NCBI GenBank assembly: GCA_963575745.1
Contig: CAUYUJ010004347.1
Coordinates: 315,347 to 379,346, forward strand
Direction of reading: 5' to 3'
Length of the DNA: 64,000 nt
DNA from: Prorocentrum cordatum
Taxonomy: Eukaryota > Sar > Dinophyceae > Prorocentrales > Prorocentraceae
Of the stretch, positions 23,671-33,433 are shown piece by piece. The position numbers and the translations under genes were made by a program. How positions within the stretch are numbered: position 1 is the stretch's first letter; each line of letters opens with the position of its first letter. A model generated the notes under the pieces. It did no database searches and was not told where the DNA came from. It saw only the letters and a program-made list of their open reading frames with translations.

Positions 23671-23938
23671 CACGACGGCCCCGACGGCGTTTCGGGCGGA
23701 GGGTGATGGGGCCCCAGAGTACGAGCGCCGAGCGTCGGCGCTCGCGGCCCGCATCGCCGCCCGAGAGGCGAAGAATGATGAATTGTGAATTCAGTGTTTC
23801 AGTTCGGTGGGGTGCCCTGTCGCGGCCCAGGGCGGAGCGTCGGGAGCTCCGCCCCTTTGTAACATATGTCCCCTCTGAGGGGCACCCCGCCGAGTCAGAC
23901 TTGCGAGTCTCTTCCCCCTGGGGCTGCTCTAATCTAAC

Positions 23939-23990
23939 CTCCTCCTCCTCCTCCTCGTCCTCGTCCTCCTCCTCCTCCTCCTCTTCCTCC
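23939..23990. repeat. CTC-type triplet array between LINE-A and LINE-B
   Basis: A pyrimidine-triplet tract with two GTC interruptions joins the LINE-A 3' end to the SL of LINE-B with no other sequence in between. Confidence 0.95.
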
Positions 23991-24012
23991 TCCGTAGCCA
24001 TTTTGGCTCAAG
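23991..24012 (+). other. Dinoflagellate spliced-leader relic (LINE-B), full-length
   Basis: All 22 nt match the SL exon, starting TCCGTAGCC and ending GGCTCAAG. The first TCC is indistinguishable from the last unit of the TCC array to its left. The next bases (GTCCCAATG) do not resemble an SL RNA gene intron, so this is a retroposed SL and not an SL gene. Confidence 0.95.
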
Positions 24013-24199
24013 GTCCCAATGTTGCTTGGCGTAGCGCCAATAAGCTTTCATGGCATACCCTTGTTCCAGGGCCAGCTCAGGAGTGTTTTTTTCTGCTCTC
24101 CTTACATATCCACGCGGGATTGTTTGCTTGTGGTGCCGCGGCCACCTCCATATTGACGGTTGAGAATCCAGGCCCAGCGGTCTGCGGCGTGCTCTCAAC

Positions 24200-25189
24200 G
24201 TGCCCGCGACGTGCGACCTTGCCACCATTCGTGATCGACGTGAACGAAGCCCTCGGAGTAACAAAGACCCATGGCAAGATGCTGCACACAAGGAAAGGCT
24301 TGAACTATTCCGCTCAGAGGTCGAGAAACACCTGGCCATTCAAGTTGCTGATGCGGCTGAACAGTTCAAGGCCACTGCAGAGAAAGTTGCCGCTTCGTCC
24401 CAAGCCAGCTTCATCGCGCACATCACTAACATCACGGCCAAGCTCACCGAACGCCAAGACCACGTCGAGAACGATATCGTCTCCCTCAAGCAGCGCGTCT
24501 CCGCCTCTGAAGTGGAGTCCAAGAACCTCAACGACGCAGTGGACAAGATCAAGACTGCCATTGCTCACGCTGAAGCCCAAGTTCCTTCGCTCGACGTCAG
24601 CAACATCGGCTCGTGGGCCAGGGCCCCGCACATCGGCACCTTTTGGATCGCCTCCACTGTGGACATCACACAAGCATCTCTCAAGCCGGCCATCGCAGAG
24701 TGGTTTTCGGCAGCCAATATCGACGTGTCTATGGTTCGCTACAACAACTCCGCTCCTGCCAAGCGGGTCTCCATCACTGTGCTCGGAGCCGATGCCGTCG
24801 CCGTACCACGTGCTCAAGCTCTTCACCACCACCTCCGCATTGGACGGGAAAGGCGTACTTTCACGATTGGCGGCGCCCCATGCTATGTCAGCGCAGACAA
24901 GAGCCCCAAGCTCGCCAGGCAGGAGATCCAGCTCAAGAAGCTGGCAAGGATCATCAACAGCGCCAAGCAGGACCTCAACCCCACTATCCACCGTGCCGAC
25001 GGCTACCTCTCCATCGACAATGTGCCCATCGTCCGCATCCAAGTGGGCTCCCGCCCTGAGATGGCGACCAAGATTCAATGGTCTGATGTTGCTGAAGGTG
25101 TCGGCCTTACATCTGCGATGCGATCTTCGTGCGCCGACGCCCTTGCCGCTGCCTTCGCGGATGCAACCACATCAGCGTCGTGGATTTAA
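24200..25189 (+). CDS. LINE-B ORF1 protein (coiled coil plus RRM-like)
   Basis: About 330 residues. Residues about 35-130 are helical with heptads (VEKHLAIQVADAAEQF..., ENDIVSLKQRVSASE, LNDAVDKIKTAIAHAE). A compact domain (about 140-240) follows with FWIASTVDI, PAIAEWFSAA and RVSITVLGAD, compatible with an RRM-like fold, and then a basic C-terminal domain. This layout matches L1-type ORF1 RNA chaperones. The segment at 24200 opens with GTG; an in-frame ATG at 24050 is separated from it by TGA 24161-24163. The authentic start is therefore uncertain or mutated. It ends at TAA 25187-25189. Confidence 0.75.
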   Translation: MPATCDLATIRDRRERSPRSNKDPWQDAAHKERLELFRSEVEKHLAIQVADAAEQFKATAEKVAASSQASFIAHITNITAKLTERQDHVENDIVSLKQRVSASEVESKNLNDAVDKIKTAIAHAEAQVPSLDVSNIGSWARAPHIGTFWIASTVDITQASLKPAIAEWFSAANIDVSMVRYNNSAPAKRVSITVLGADAVAVPRAQALHHHLRIGRERRTFTIGGAPCYVSADKSPKLARQEIQLKKLARIINSAKQDLNPTIHRADGYLSIDNVPIVRIQVGSRPEMATKIQWSDVAEGVGLTSAMRSSCADALAAAFADATTSASWI

Positions 25190-25195
25190 CAGCAA

Positions 25196-28100
25196 ATGGA
25201 CTCCTTGGAGCGCGACTACCACGTCATCTTTGACTGAGTGCTCGGTGGTCAGCTGGAACGCTCAGGCACTGGTGCACTCGAACATCGTCAAGCGCGACGC
25301 CAAGCTCTCCATCCTCAGGCCCTACCTCGCCAAGCGATCGCTCATTGCCATTCAGGAAACTCACGGCACCTCGCAGATGATCCACAGCCTCATCAACTCC
25401 ACGGGCGCAAAGTACGACGTCTACCACAGCGGCATCCCCGACTCCAATGCGGCGGGCGGCGTCGCCTCCCCCATCCCAAAGTTCATCCCCTGCGGCGACC
25501 AGGACAACACCAAGCCGATGATCAACTTCTCCGCGGTCATCCCTGGCCGAGTCGCTGAACTGCGAATCCGCGACCCCAGCCTGAAGCACCTCCATATCTA
25601 CCTCAACATTCATAACCATGATCTCTCTGCTGACGACCGAAGACGGATCAAGGCCACGTGGCAAGTGGCACTGAATGAAGCAATCAGCGACCCTGAACAC
25701 GTTTTGTTCTGCATGCTCGGCGACTTCAATATCTCTGAACTACCTGCCCGCAATCTACTACGTCCTGTCGAAGTGCCTGCTCACGAACGATACCAGTTCC
25801 AGCCCACCTTCTGGAAGCAGCTCTTCCGAGCGCTGGTCGAGATCTGCACGCCATCCACCACCCACCGCTGCTACGCGAATAACACTGAGTCAAGCATTGA
25901 TCGCTTCTTCACCTCCTTCCAGGCACAATCTCACCCACATTGAGACGATCATGGTTGCCGACGACTCGCCACTCGAACGAAAAGGAATACCCGCCAGTGA
26001 CCATAAACTCCTTCATGCACGATTTCGCCCCCGAGCTCAACGGCCCCATGCTGAACGAGGCATCCCCGCCTACCTCTTCAACTCCGATTTCTACAAGTTC
26101 TTCATCGACAAGCTCTCCGCCGACACCGAGTACGAATCGCTCACGCCCATCATCAAGTGGCGCACTCTGAAAGCCAACATGACGAACGCTGCGAAATCCA
26201 CGCGAGATGCTCTTGCGCGGCTACCGCCTGCAGTCCTTGCACGCGACCATCTCTCGATCTCCAAGGAAGTCAACTCGATGACCATGAGAAGCATCCCCCG
26301 CGCGGTCTGGTACCAGGGCATCAAGCTTGCGCGCCTCCTCATCGACACCACCCACCTGGGCTCCAAGCACTTACAGATCATCACCGACAACTCCACCGAC
26401 ATCCCTTCGAGCAAGGTTTGCCTCAGCAACGCCAACGCCTTCGCCGATGCCGCTGCTGAAGTTCACGCTGCTGTCGCTGAAGAACGTCGCGCCCTCGCTG
26501 CCGCACGTGCCCGTGATGCCTACCAACGTCTACAGCGTCAACAAGGGGACAGGTGGCGGAAACGGGCCAGTGCTACACGCAGACTGGGAGAGCTCTGGAA
26601 GCCCTTCTCCAAGCGTCTGGTGCTCGCTGGTATCCGTATTTCGCAAGGCGACTCCTCCGTCATCGCCAAGACGCCATCGGACATGCACGACGCCATACTA
26701 GCGCACTGGGGCCCGATCTTCGCTGACAAGCCAGTAAACACTGCCAACATGAACGCCTACCTGGACTCCGTCTTCCCCCAGCGTGACACTGCTGCGCTGG
26801 AACTCCCCAACGTTGAAGAGCTTCAAGAAGCAGCACAACGAGCACATGATTCCGCCGCAGGTCCAGACGGCCTTCCTTACAAAGCTTGGACTTCCACGCC
26901 CAACAGCTTCGAGATCCTGGAAGAGCTCGTGGCTAACATCTCGGCCAACAACATCATTCCGCACGATTGGAACCACGCTCTACTAGCCATGCTACCAAAA
27001 GGTGATGCGCCTGCTGGGCATGCTGAATGCTATCGGTCGCCAGACCATCTCCGCCCTCTCGCGATGAAGAACACCGACGTCAAGATTGCTGCCTCCGCCA
27101 TCAACCGCAAGCTACATCCGATAGTCAAGCAAGTGTCGAGTATCCAACGAGGCTTCGTACCTGGCCGCCAATTCCTCAACGACATAGTCGAAGCCGACAC
27201 GTACAGCCGCATCTACAGCACCATGGACAACGCCACCGAGCACATGTCGTGCTTCCTCAGTATGGACATCGCCGCCGCCTTCCCAAGCTTGCGGCACGCT
27301 TGGTTATGGGAAGTGGTTCGCAGATGGGGGATTGATGGCCGCGCCCGTCGCCTTCTCCAGTCCTTCTACGCCTCGCCCATTGCCTTCCTCGAGCTGGGAG
27401 GCACGCGTCGACCATTACTCGTTGCAGCCAGCGGAGTAGCGCAGGGCTGCCCACTCAGTGGCACCATCTGGGCCCTGGTGTTCGACCCCTTCCTACGTGG
27501 AATTCAACGCCACTTTCATCAGATTGGCCGTGGCATGGCCAGTGCTTGTGCCGATGACATTGGTTGCGTCTTGGCACACTTGCGTGACATGCAAGGCATC
27601 CTACCGCACACCGAGGCGGCCCAATCTTTCGCGGGGCTGTTGCTCCAACCTCGGAAGTGCGTGCTCGTCCCAGTATGGACCAACTGCTTCGAAGACGTTG
27701 ACAACACCATGCGCGACACGCTCAGGACGATCAACCCCGCCTGGGCTCAGTTCAAGATCGACGGCAAGGCTAAGTACCTCGGAGTCTACATCGGCCCCTG
27801 TGCTGATGATCGTGCTCAATGGGCCGCCCCTGCGGCCAAGTGGTACCACCGTGCCCAGATATTGGGCGACGCCTCTGCGGCCATCCAGCTGAACGTATCG
27901 CTGTACAACACTTCCGCGATCACTTGTCTCACCTACGTCGGACAACTGTTTCCTGCTCCAGAACTCGTTCTTTCCAAAGAAATCCATGCCCTTCATAAAG
28001 TTATCAGATCTGCTCCTTCAGCATTCACCAAACTCGACATCCTCGGCATGACGAACTGGGCGGGCTGCGCCATCCCCATTGGTGTCGAAGTTTTGCTCGC

Positions 28101-29610
28101 TGCCACGCTGTGGCGATCTGCTACTTCCACCATCAACGCCTGGCCCCAGCTTCTCGAACTTCACCATCTTGCCGCACTCGATCAGATTCCACTTGTCCGG
28201 GTTGTCCAGGGACTTTGGACCGCGCCGTGCTGGGCCTCCGCTTCTTCGATCGCGCAGCACCTGCGGGCGGCCAAGTTCGGCGACAACTACTCCACGCACA
28301 AGGGCACCATCTTCAAGATCATCAAGCGCAGCCGCCATCACGATCATCTGGCTCACCGTCAGCTGCGCCTAGCCCATGAACTCGCCCGTGCTGCTGCTCA
28401 TCGCGTCCTGGACAAAATTCGCCGTGCTGATGATGATCCTCCAAAGAAATCACCGCAGACCACTTACATGATCACGCTGCAGCGCTCGCTCTACGAAGAT
28501 TCCTTCGACTCCACCATCGCCGCCCGCCTTCGGGCCTGGTTCCCCACCCTCCCGTCGGCGCCGTCTGCTGCCAATTCCGACTCAGGACGCCTCCAACGAT
28601 TTCCACCACTTCATCTACAAGTTCCCAACACGCCTGATGATGATGACCACGACATGCACAACGCAGCCAACGAGCTCGAGACCATCGCTGAATGTCTGCA
28701 GCACTGGGCCTCCGACTGGCTCCCCTCGATTTACCTCGCTCAACCACTACGTGAATGGGACGTCGACGATTGGCATGAATGGTGCGAAACCTTTATTATT
28801 CGTCATCTCCGTCGTGGCGGTCTTCAAGTCCTCTTTCGTGGCCAAACAGATGCTCAGCTCCGCCGGCGTGCCGAACGTATTTGCACACAGGCATGGCAAT
28901 CAACTGCGGCATCCAGACTCCAGACCTCCGCTGCGTTCAATCCTCCCCGTGCCGCCGAACTACAACAGAGGTTCGAACGTGCAGCTAATGAACACCATGC
29001 TCGGCGCCGCTGGATCCACGACGCCGACTTCCAGAACAATGACTCGGACTCCACGCCCATGATCACCGACGACCTCACCAACGCGTACGCGGACGACAAC
29101 GACATGACCTCCCTCATCCAGCTACCGTTCAACGTGAAGACCGCGTGGAGCCGCATCCGCCCGAAGATCGCCGAGCTGCCGCCCTCGCGCTTCTGGCCTG
29201 TGATGAAGACGCTATCGGGCGGGTGGGCCACGTCATACCGTATGCATGTTCAGCCCGTCCTTCGTGGTTGTGTTCTTGGCTGCAACCCAAAGTTTCACCC
29301 CGGCGCCTTCAGCCACTATCTGGTCTGCAAGCGCTTGTGGCACCATGCTGCACTGCCTCGTGGACGACTTCACAAATGTGCACTCGCCAGGCTTGGCCTG
29401 CACGACATCAATTTCGACCCGCACGGGGCCGACGACGACAAGATTGACCACGTGCTCGTCCGTCTTGCCGTGGTCTACAGGTTTTACCACTCGATCAAGA
29501 TCGACAACAACGTCGACAACTCCTACATCGCTCACAAGAACTACATGCAGGCCTCGCGCCTCGCCCTGAGGCTGGGCCCGAGCGCGCACGGCGGTGCGCG
29601 CCCATTATAG
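25196..29610 (+). pseudogene. LINE-B ORF2: endonuclease and reverse transcriptase
   Basis: An in-frame ATG (25196) lies six bases after the ORF1 stop. A shift near 25235 leads into the endonuclease: SVVSWNAQAL, AIQETHG, SNAAGGVASP, MLGDFNISE, SSIDRFF, and after a second shift near 25930, ASDHKLLHARF. These are the canonical EEP catalytic motifs, including GDFN and SDH. The RT follows: AAGPDGLPYKAW, RPLAMKNTDVK, GFVPGRQFLNDI, FLSMDIAAAFPSLRH (motif A), GVAQGCPLSGT (motif B) and ASACADDIGCVL (motif C, box CADD). The C-terminus carries RGCVLGCNPKFHPGAFSHYLVCKRLWHH, a CxxxCx(n)HxxxC zinc-knuckle-like region seen in LINE ORF2s. No RNase H. It needs only two single-base repairs to be open, so it is probably young. 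Confidence 0.88.
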
Positions 29611-29640
29611 ATCGACGCGCCTCTCCCAGGGGTTCGTTCG

Positions 29641-29684
29641 CTCCTCCTCCTCCTCCTCCTCCTCCTCCTCCTCCTCCTCCTCCT
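29641..29684. repeat. Pure (CTC)n array at LINE-B 3' end
   Basis: About 14 perfect CTC triplets begin immediately after the element's 3' end. Confidence 0.97.
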
Positions 29685-30529
29685 TGACAACTGACCCGAG
29701 GTGTGGCCAGGACGATGACACGTAGGGCCACGTTGGGGCTCTCGGAAGGGTTCCACCTGCCCGGCTGCCCCCCTAGACCTGGGCCGGAGAGCGCCCTCGT
29801 GCCCGAGGTTCGCCGTGGCCAGGGGCATTCTGGAAGAAAAATAGGAGTAGTCAAGCAAACATTCAACAAATGCCCCAAAGTACTAAAAACATCGCCCCCT
29901 ACTATTTTTGATTATTTTCGCATATTCCTCCTGTAGAGGGACAGGCCCGACTTAACCGTGGCCAGAAACGCCACCCCTCGTTCCTCGTCTGGCGCCAATC
30001 GTGGTAGCACGATTGCCGTAGCCGATGCTGGCCTCAGCAGGCCCCTGGGGCCCCGACTCCCAGCGGACAAACAACGCGCTGCGGGGGCGCGGCGGAGGCG
30101 GCGCGGGGGTGTTGAGATGCCCCCCCCCAGTCATCTTCGCATAAGAGTGACCCCTCGCCGGAGTGCCTTTCGGTTGCTCACAGCATTGGCCTGAGTTTGT
30201 TCCCTCTGCGGTGCCCCTACTGCCGCGCACCAAAGGCCAAAGCACGCTTCTGAGGAGAAAGTAAACCAAGAGGGCTAGACGAGGGAAGAGGCAAGTCGCG
30301 CGTTAGATTTGGAATTGCCATGACATTGCGTATGGCGATGATGAGACGATTGTGGCGCCTCAGCGGCAGAAGATTGGAGAATATGGTGGGGCAGCATGCA
30401 TCAAAGGAGCACCTGCAGACGATCGAAGACGCCTACGGCGAATCACCGCCGCCCCCTGCCTTTTTGGAAGCGCCTATGTTGCCGAACGTTTAGGCCAGAC
30501 CTGCCAAGCTATCGGACCATGTATTCCCC
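29685..30529. other. No gene; includes degenerate MITE copy (about 29810-29950)
   Basis: The right end CCTGTAGAGGGACAGGCCCGA (29930-29950) matches the terminal repeat of the elements at 7238-7394 and 46039-46191. A weak left end (TCGCCGTGGCC) lies at about 29809. The rest has no motif. Confidence 0.5.
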
Positions 30530-31780
30530 GAGTCGGTTTGGAAAGCCTTCGGGGAACACGTGGACATCTTGAAGGTCATCTTGGCCGTCTGGAGGCCATT
30601 TTGACCCTCTCGGGCCTTCTTGGAGGACGTCTTTGAGGGATCTTGGGCCGTCTTGGAGGCCATCTTGAGCGTCTTGGAGACCTCTGGGGCCGGTGTCGAC
30701 ATCCGTCAGAAACCTTAGGAACATCAGGATTTTTGGCCTCTTCTGGCCTTCCTGGATGCCCTCTTGGGGGCCTCTTGGGCAGTCTTGGGCCAGCTTCGAG
30801 CCAACTTCGGCCATCTTGGTGAGTTCCTGGCACGTCTGACGCCGTCGGGAGCCGTTTTGGAGGCCTTTCTGGGCCGACTGGGGGCCCTCTTGGGGCGCTT
30901 CGGGGCCGTCTCGGAAGCCATCTTGGGCGTCTTGGAGGCCATCTTGGGCGTGTTGGAGGCCTCTTGGGCCGTCTTGGCCCTCTTGGGGCCGTCTTGGAGG
31001 CCACTTGGGCCGTCATGGGGCCCTCTTGGGGGCCTCTTGGGCGATCTTGGGGCCTCTTGGGCCGTCTTGAGCCGTCGGAATGCCGAGAAGAAACAAATTC
31101 CAAAAAATCTGTCAAATACCAAAGGAAAGTCAATGATGTTGGCCTTTTCGGGCCCTCCTGGAGGACCTCTTGGAGGCCTTTGGGGCCGTCTTGGAGGGCT
31201 CTGGGGGGCCTCTTGGGCCATTGGGCCGTCTTGGACTCTCTTGGGCTGTCTTGGAGGCCGTCTTGGACCATCTTGGGCGGACTTGGAGGCCATCTTGGGC
31301 CATCTTCGCGATTTGTTGAGGATGTCCCGAGCGAAACGGCCGTTTTTGGCGTTTGCTACCGGGTCTTCCGGGTGGCCGGCGGGACGCGCTGGAGCCCCAG
31401 GGGGAATTCTTTTGAAAAAAGAACCAAAACCAAAACCGAGAGGATTCAGCACGCCAGGCACCCCTGTGATGAATCAACAGGGGGCGGCGGATATCGAATG
31501 GCTTTCGGCCCATCCCGCCACCGTGATGGGTTGTGGGTATGAAGGTGGTCGTTGGGATCTCGTGGAAGGCCTCTCGGGGGCCTCTTGGAGGCGGCTTGAG
31601 GTCTCTTGGAGGCCGTTTTGGGGCCTCTTGGCGCCACTTCGGGGTCTCTTGACGGCATCTTGGGGCCTCTGTCAGGCTTCTTGGGGGTTTCTTGGGGCCT
31701 CTTGGGGCCATGTTGGACCGTCTTGATGGCCTCTTGGGGCCCTCTGGGCCCGTCCGGAGGACCTCCTGGACCCAACAAAA
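30530..31780. repeat. Degenerate CTTGGAGGCC-type repeat, block 2
   Basis: About 1.25 kb of 9-13 bp units such as CTTGGAGGCCAT, CTTGGGCCGT and CTTGGGGGCCT. AT-rich cores at about 30690-30745 and 31080-31150 resemble that at 12915-12985. A non-repeat insertion (about 31310-31560) splits the block. Minus-strand frames read Pro/Arg/Lys/Gln-rich and are products of the repeat. Confidence 0.85.
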
Positions 31781-31997
31781 GTCACGCGATAAGATGTCGG
31801 CGAGCCCAGGGGGCACGCGGGACGCCCCAAGAGATTTTGGAAATTTGGGTAATGGCCCAGAGTTGATTCCTCAGAACTGAAGACTGGGGCTCAGGGGATG
31901 GGGCAAGGGACCTCAGGACACGCCCACGCCGTGCCCAGTGGCACGGTGGCACATGAGGGGATGAGGAGAGGAGGGTGATCAGGATGCGCATACGGGT

Positions 31998-32091
31998 GAT
32001 GCCTTGTACTTGTACGGAAATCCTTGAGAGCGGAGTGGGACAGCCGTGGCAGCATCCTTGCGTCTTCCGTCCTATCTTGGCTCTAGCTTCA
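31998..32091 (+). repeat. Split direct repeat A1
   Basis: 94 bp from GATGCCTTGTACTTG to CTCTAGCTTCA. It is identical to A2 apart from one C/A change near base 70. Confidence 0.97.
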
Positions 32092-32347
32092 AAGGCGCGG
32101 CTCCCGCGGCGGACCCCCCATGTTCGAGTGGGCGGTGCAGCGCGGGGGAGAGTACGCCGCGCAGGGCTTGGTGAACTACTTCGCGCGGCGCCCAACCGCT
32201 GGCTGTTCTGGTTCGTGTGCGGCGTGGGCTTCGGGCTTGCGACGGCCGCTGCGCTGCTGAGCGCTTGGCAGGCTGCTCGGTGCCGCGGCAGGCGCAGGCG
32301 GGCGGCCATCCAGGACTACGTGGAGCGAGGGCCTGCCCCGGTGAAGG

Positions 32348-33433
32348 ATGGCGACGTGGGCGTACATGCCGTACATCAGTGGCGGCCCACGGCAGGTCTG
32401 TCATCAGAGGCTGGTGCTCGGGCAGGTGGCATTATCGGTAGGTAGCCTCTTCGTGATCGGCACTCCCGACCGGTACGGGCACGCGGAGGTCTACAGTGCC
32501 GGGTCAGCCGACGTCGCGGCCGTGAGGTGGACAACGGCGTTCAACGTGCTGCCGGACGGCATCCCTCCCGGGGACGTCTACCGCTTCTGGGCGGGGCCGA
32601 CGGTGGCGCAGCGGGCCGCCTTCTTCGCCGCGGCGGTGCCCGAGGGGGTTGTGGCGGTTGGTGCGGCCGACGACCGTGGGGCTGCCGGCTGGGTCGCCGA
32701 CGAGTGCTTCGACGGCTTCCGCGACGGGGACGACGTGCCGCACCAGGCCGGAGCAGGCGCCATCGGGGACAAGGACATCCACCAGCTGGCGGCCGGCTTA
32801 CGGCCGAGCGACGAACAGGAGTTCTTCGCCCGCATCGTGGTCGTCGACGCCCGCATCCTGCCGGTGCGCCGCAACGGGCTGGGGCGACGGGGGCGAACGT
32901 GGGCGGACATGTTTGCCGCGGCGACGAAGGAGGATTTCGACAAGGACTGGTCGCTCGGTGGCGACCGAGCGGCCGGGTGGAGCCTGGAGCACATCATCTC
33001 GGAGGGCAACGGTTTGGGAGTTCACCACGATCGGATTCGATCGCTGTGTCGCCCGGTGCCCGACGCCTGGGAGACGGCCGAGCTCCTCCACCTCGCGGCG
33101 GCGGACGAGGCCGGCATCCTCGGCGTCCAGCTCGACGGCACGAACCTCGTCATCGTGAAGATGCTGCTGAAGAGGATGCAAACCATCGAGGTCGCCCACC
33201 TGGAGTGGGCTAAGGAGGCCGCGTCAAGAGGATACGGTGGGCGTCTCAGCGTCGAGGAGCAGCACGCGCTCCCGGGGCCCAGCCGGGGCTCGGGGCAGCT
33301 GATGATTGGTCCAGAGCTCCTGAACGTGGTTCTTGTCGACGTGGAGCGGGAGGCGCAGCTCAACACGGCCCTGCGGAAAGGCCGCAAGGAGCGAGACGCA
33401 GCCCGCAAGAAGGGCGGGGACGACAAGTCGTGA
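32348..33433 (+). CDS. Gag-like ORF1 of the DIRS/Ngaro-like element
   Basis: 361 residues from ATG 32348 to TGA 33431-33433. No catalytic motif is recognised. It has the general look of dinoflagellate retroelement gag-like proteins: an N-terminal part with VIGTPDRYGHAEVY and GIPPGDVYRFWAG, a mid-region DFDKDWSLGGDR followed by WSLEHI, a segment VQLDGTNLVIVKMLLKRMQTIEVAH, and a Lys/Arg-rich C-terminus (RKGRKERDAARKKGG). A hydrophobic stretch (WLFWFVCGVGFGLATAAALL) lies just upstream at about 32195-32260 in another frame, so a longer original ORF with a frameshift near 32300 is possible. Its end overlaps the pol frame, which lies at -1 relative to it. Confidence 0.65.
   Translation: MATWAYMPYISGGPRQVCHQRLVLGQVALSVGSLFVIGTPDRYGHAEVYSAGSADVAAVRWTTAFNVLPDGIPPGDVYRFWAGPTVAQRAAFFAAAVPEGVVAVGAADDRGAAGWVADECFDGFRDGDDVPHQAGAGAIGDKDIHQLAAGLRPSDEQEFFARIVVVDARILPVRRNGLGRRGRTWADMFAAATKEDFDKDWSLGGDRAAGWSLEHIISEGNGLGVHHDRIRSLCRPVPDAWETAELLHLAAADEAGILGVQLDGTNLVIVKMLLKRMQTIEVAHLEWAKEAASRGYGGRLSVEEQHALPGPSRGSGQLMIGPELLNVVLVDVEREAQLNTALRKGRKERDAARKKGGDDKS

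Larger units (their letters stand above)
17316..23938 (+). mobile_element. LINE-A: SL-headed non-LTR retrotransposon, decayed
   Basis: Order: SL relic, ORF1 (zinc-finger and coiled-coil), endonuclease, reverse transcriptase, canonical RNase H, and a Cys-rich C-terminal region ending near 23660, then a 3' tail to about 23938. Several frameshifts and at least one nonsense codon disable it. Both ends lie in CTC-type triplet arrays. Confidence 0.85.
23991..29640 (+). mobile_element. LINE-B: SL-headed L1-like retrotransposon, nearly intact
   Basis: SL relic, about 190-nt 5' leader, ORF1 (24200-25189), ORF2 (about 25196-29610) and a roughly 30-nt 3' end abutting a pure CTC array at 29641. ORF2 is open for most of its length, with frame breaks only near 25235 and 25930. 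Confidence 0.9.

Noticed and set aside
23991-24012. Possible spliced-leader RNA gene
   Set aside because: The SL exon is followed by GTCCCAATG and LINE sequence, with no typical SL RNA intron, Sm site or short gene layout.
30576-31461. Minus-strand Pro/Lys/Arg/Gln-rich frames of 230-245 codons
   Set aside because: Produced by the CTTGGAGGCC repeat; no conserved domain apart from short cores reported separately.
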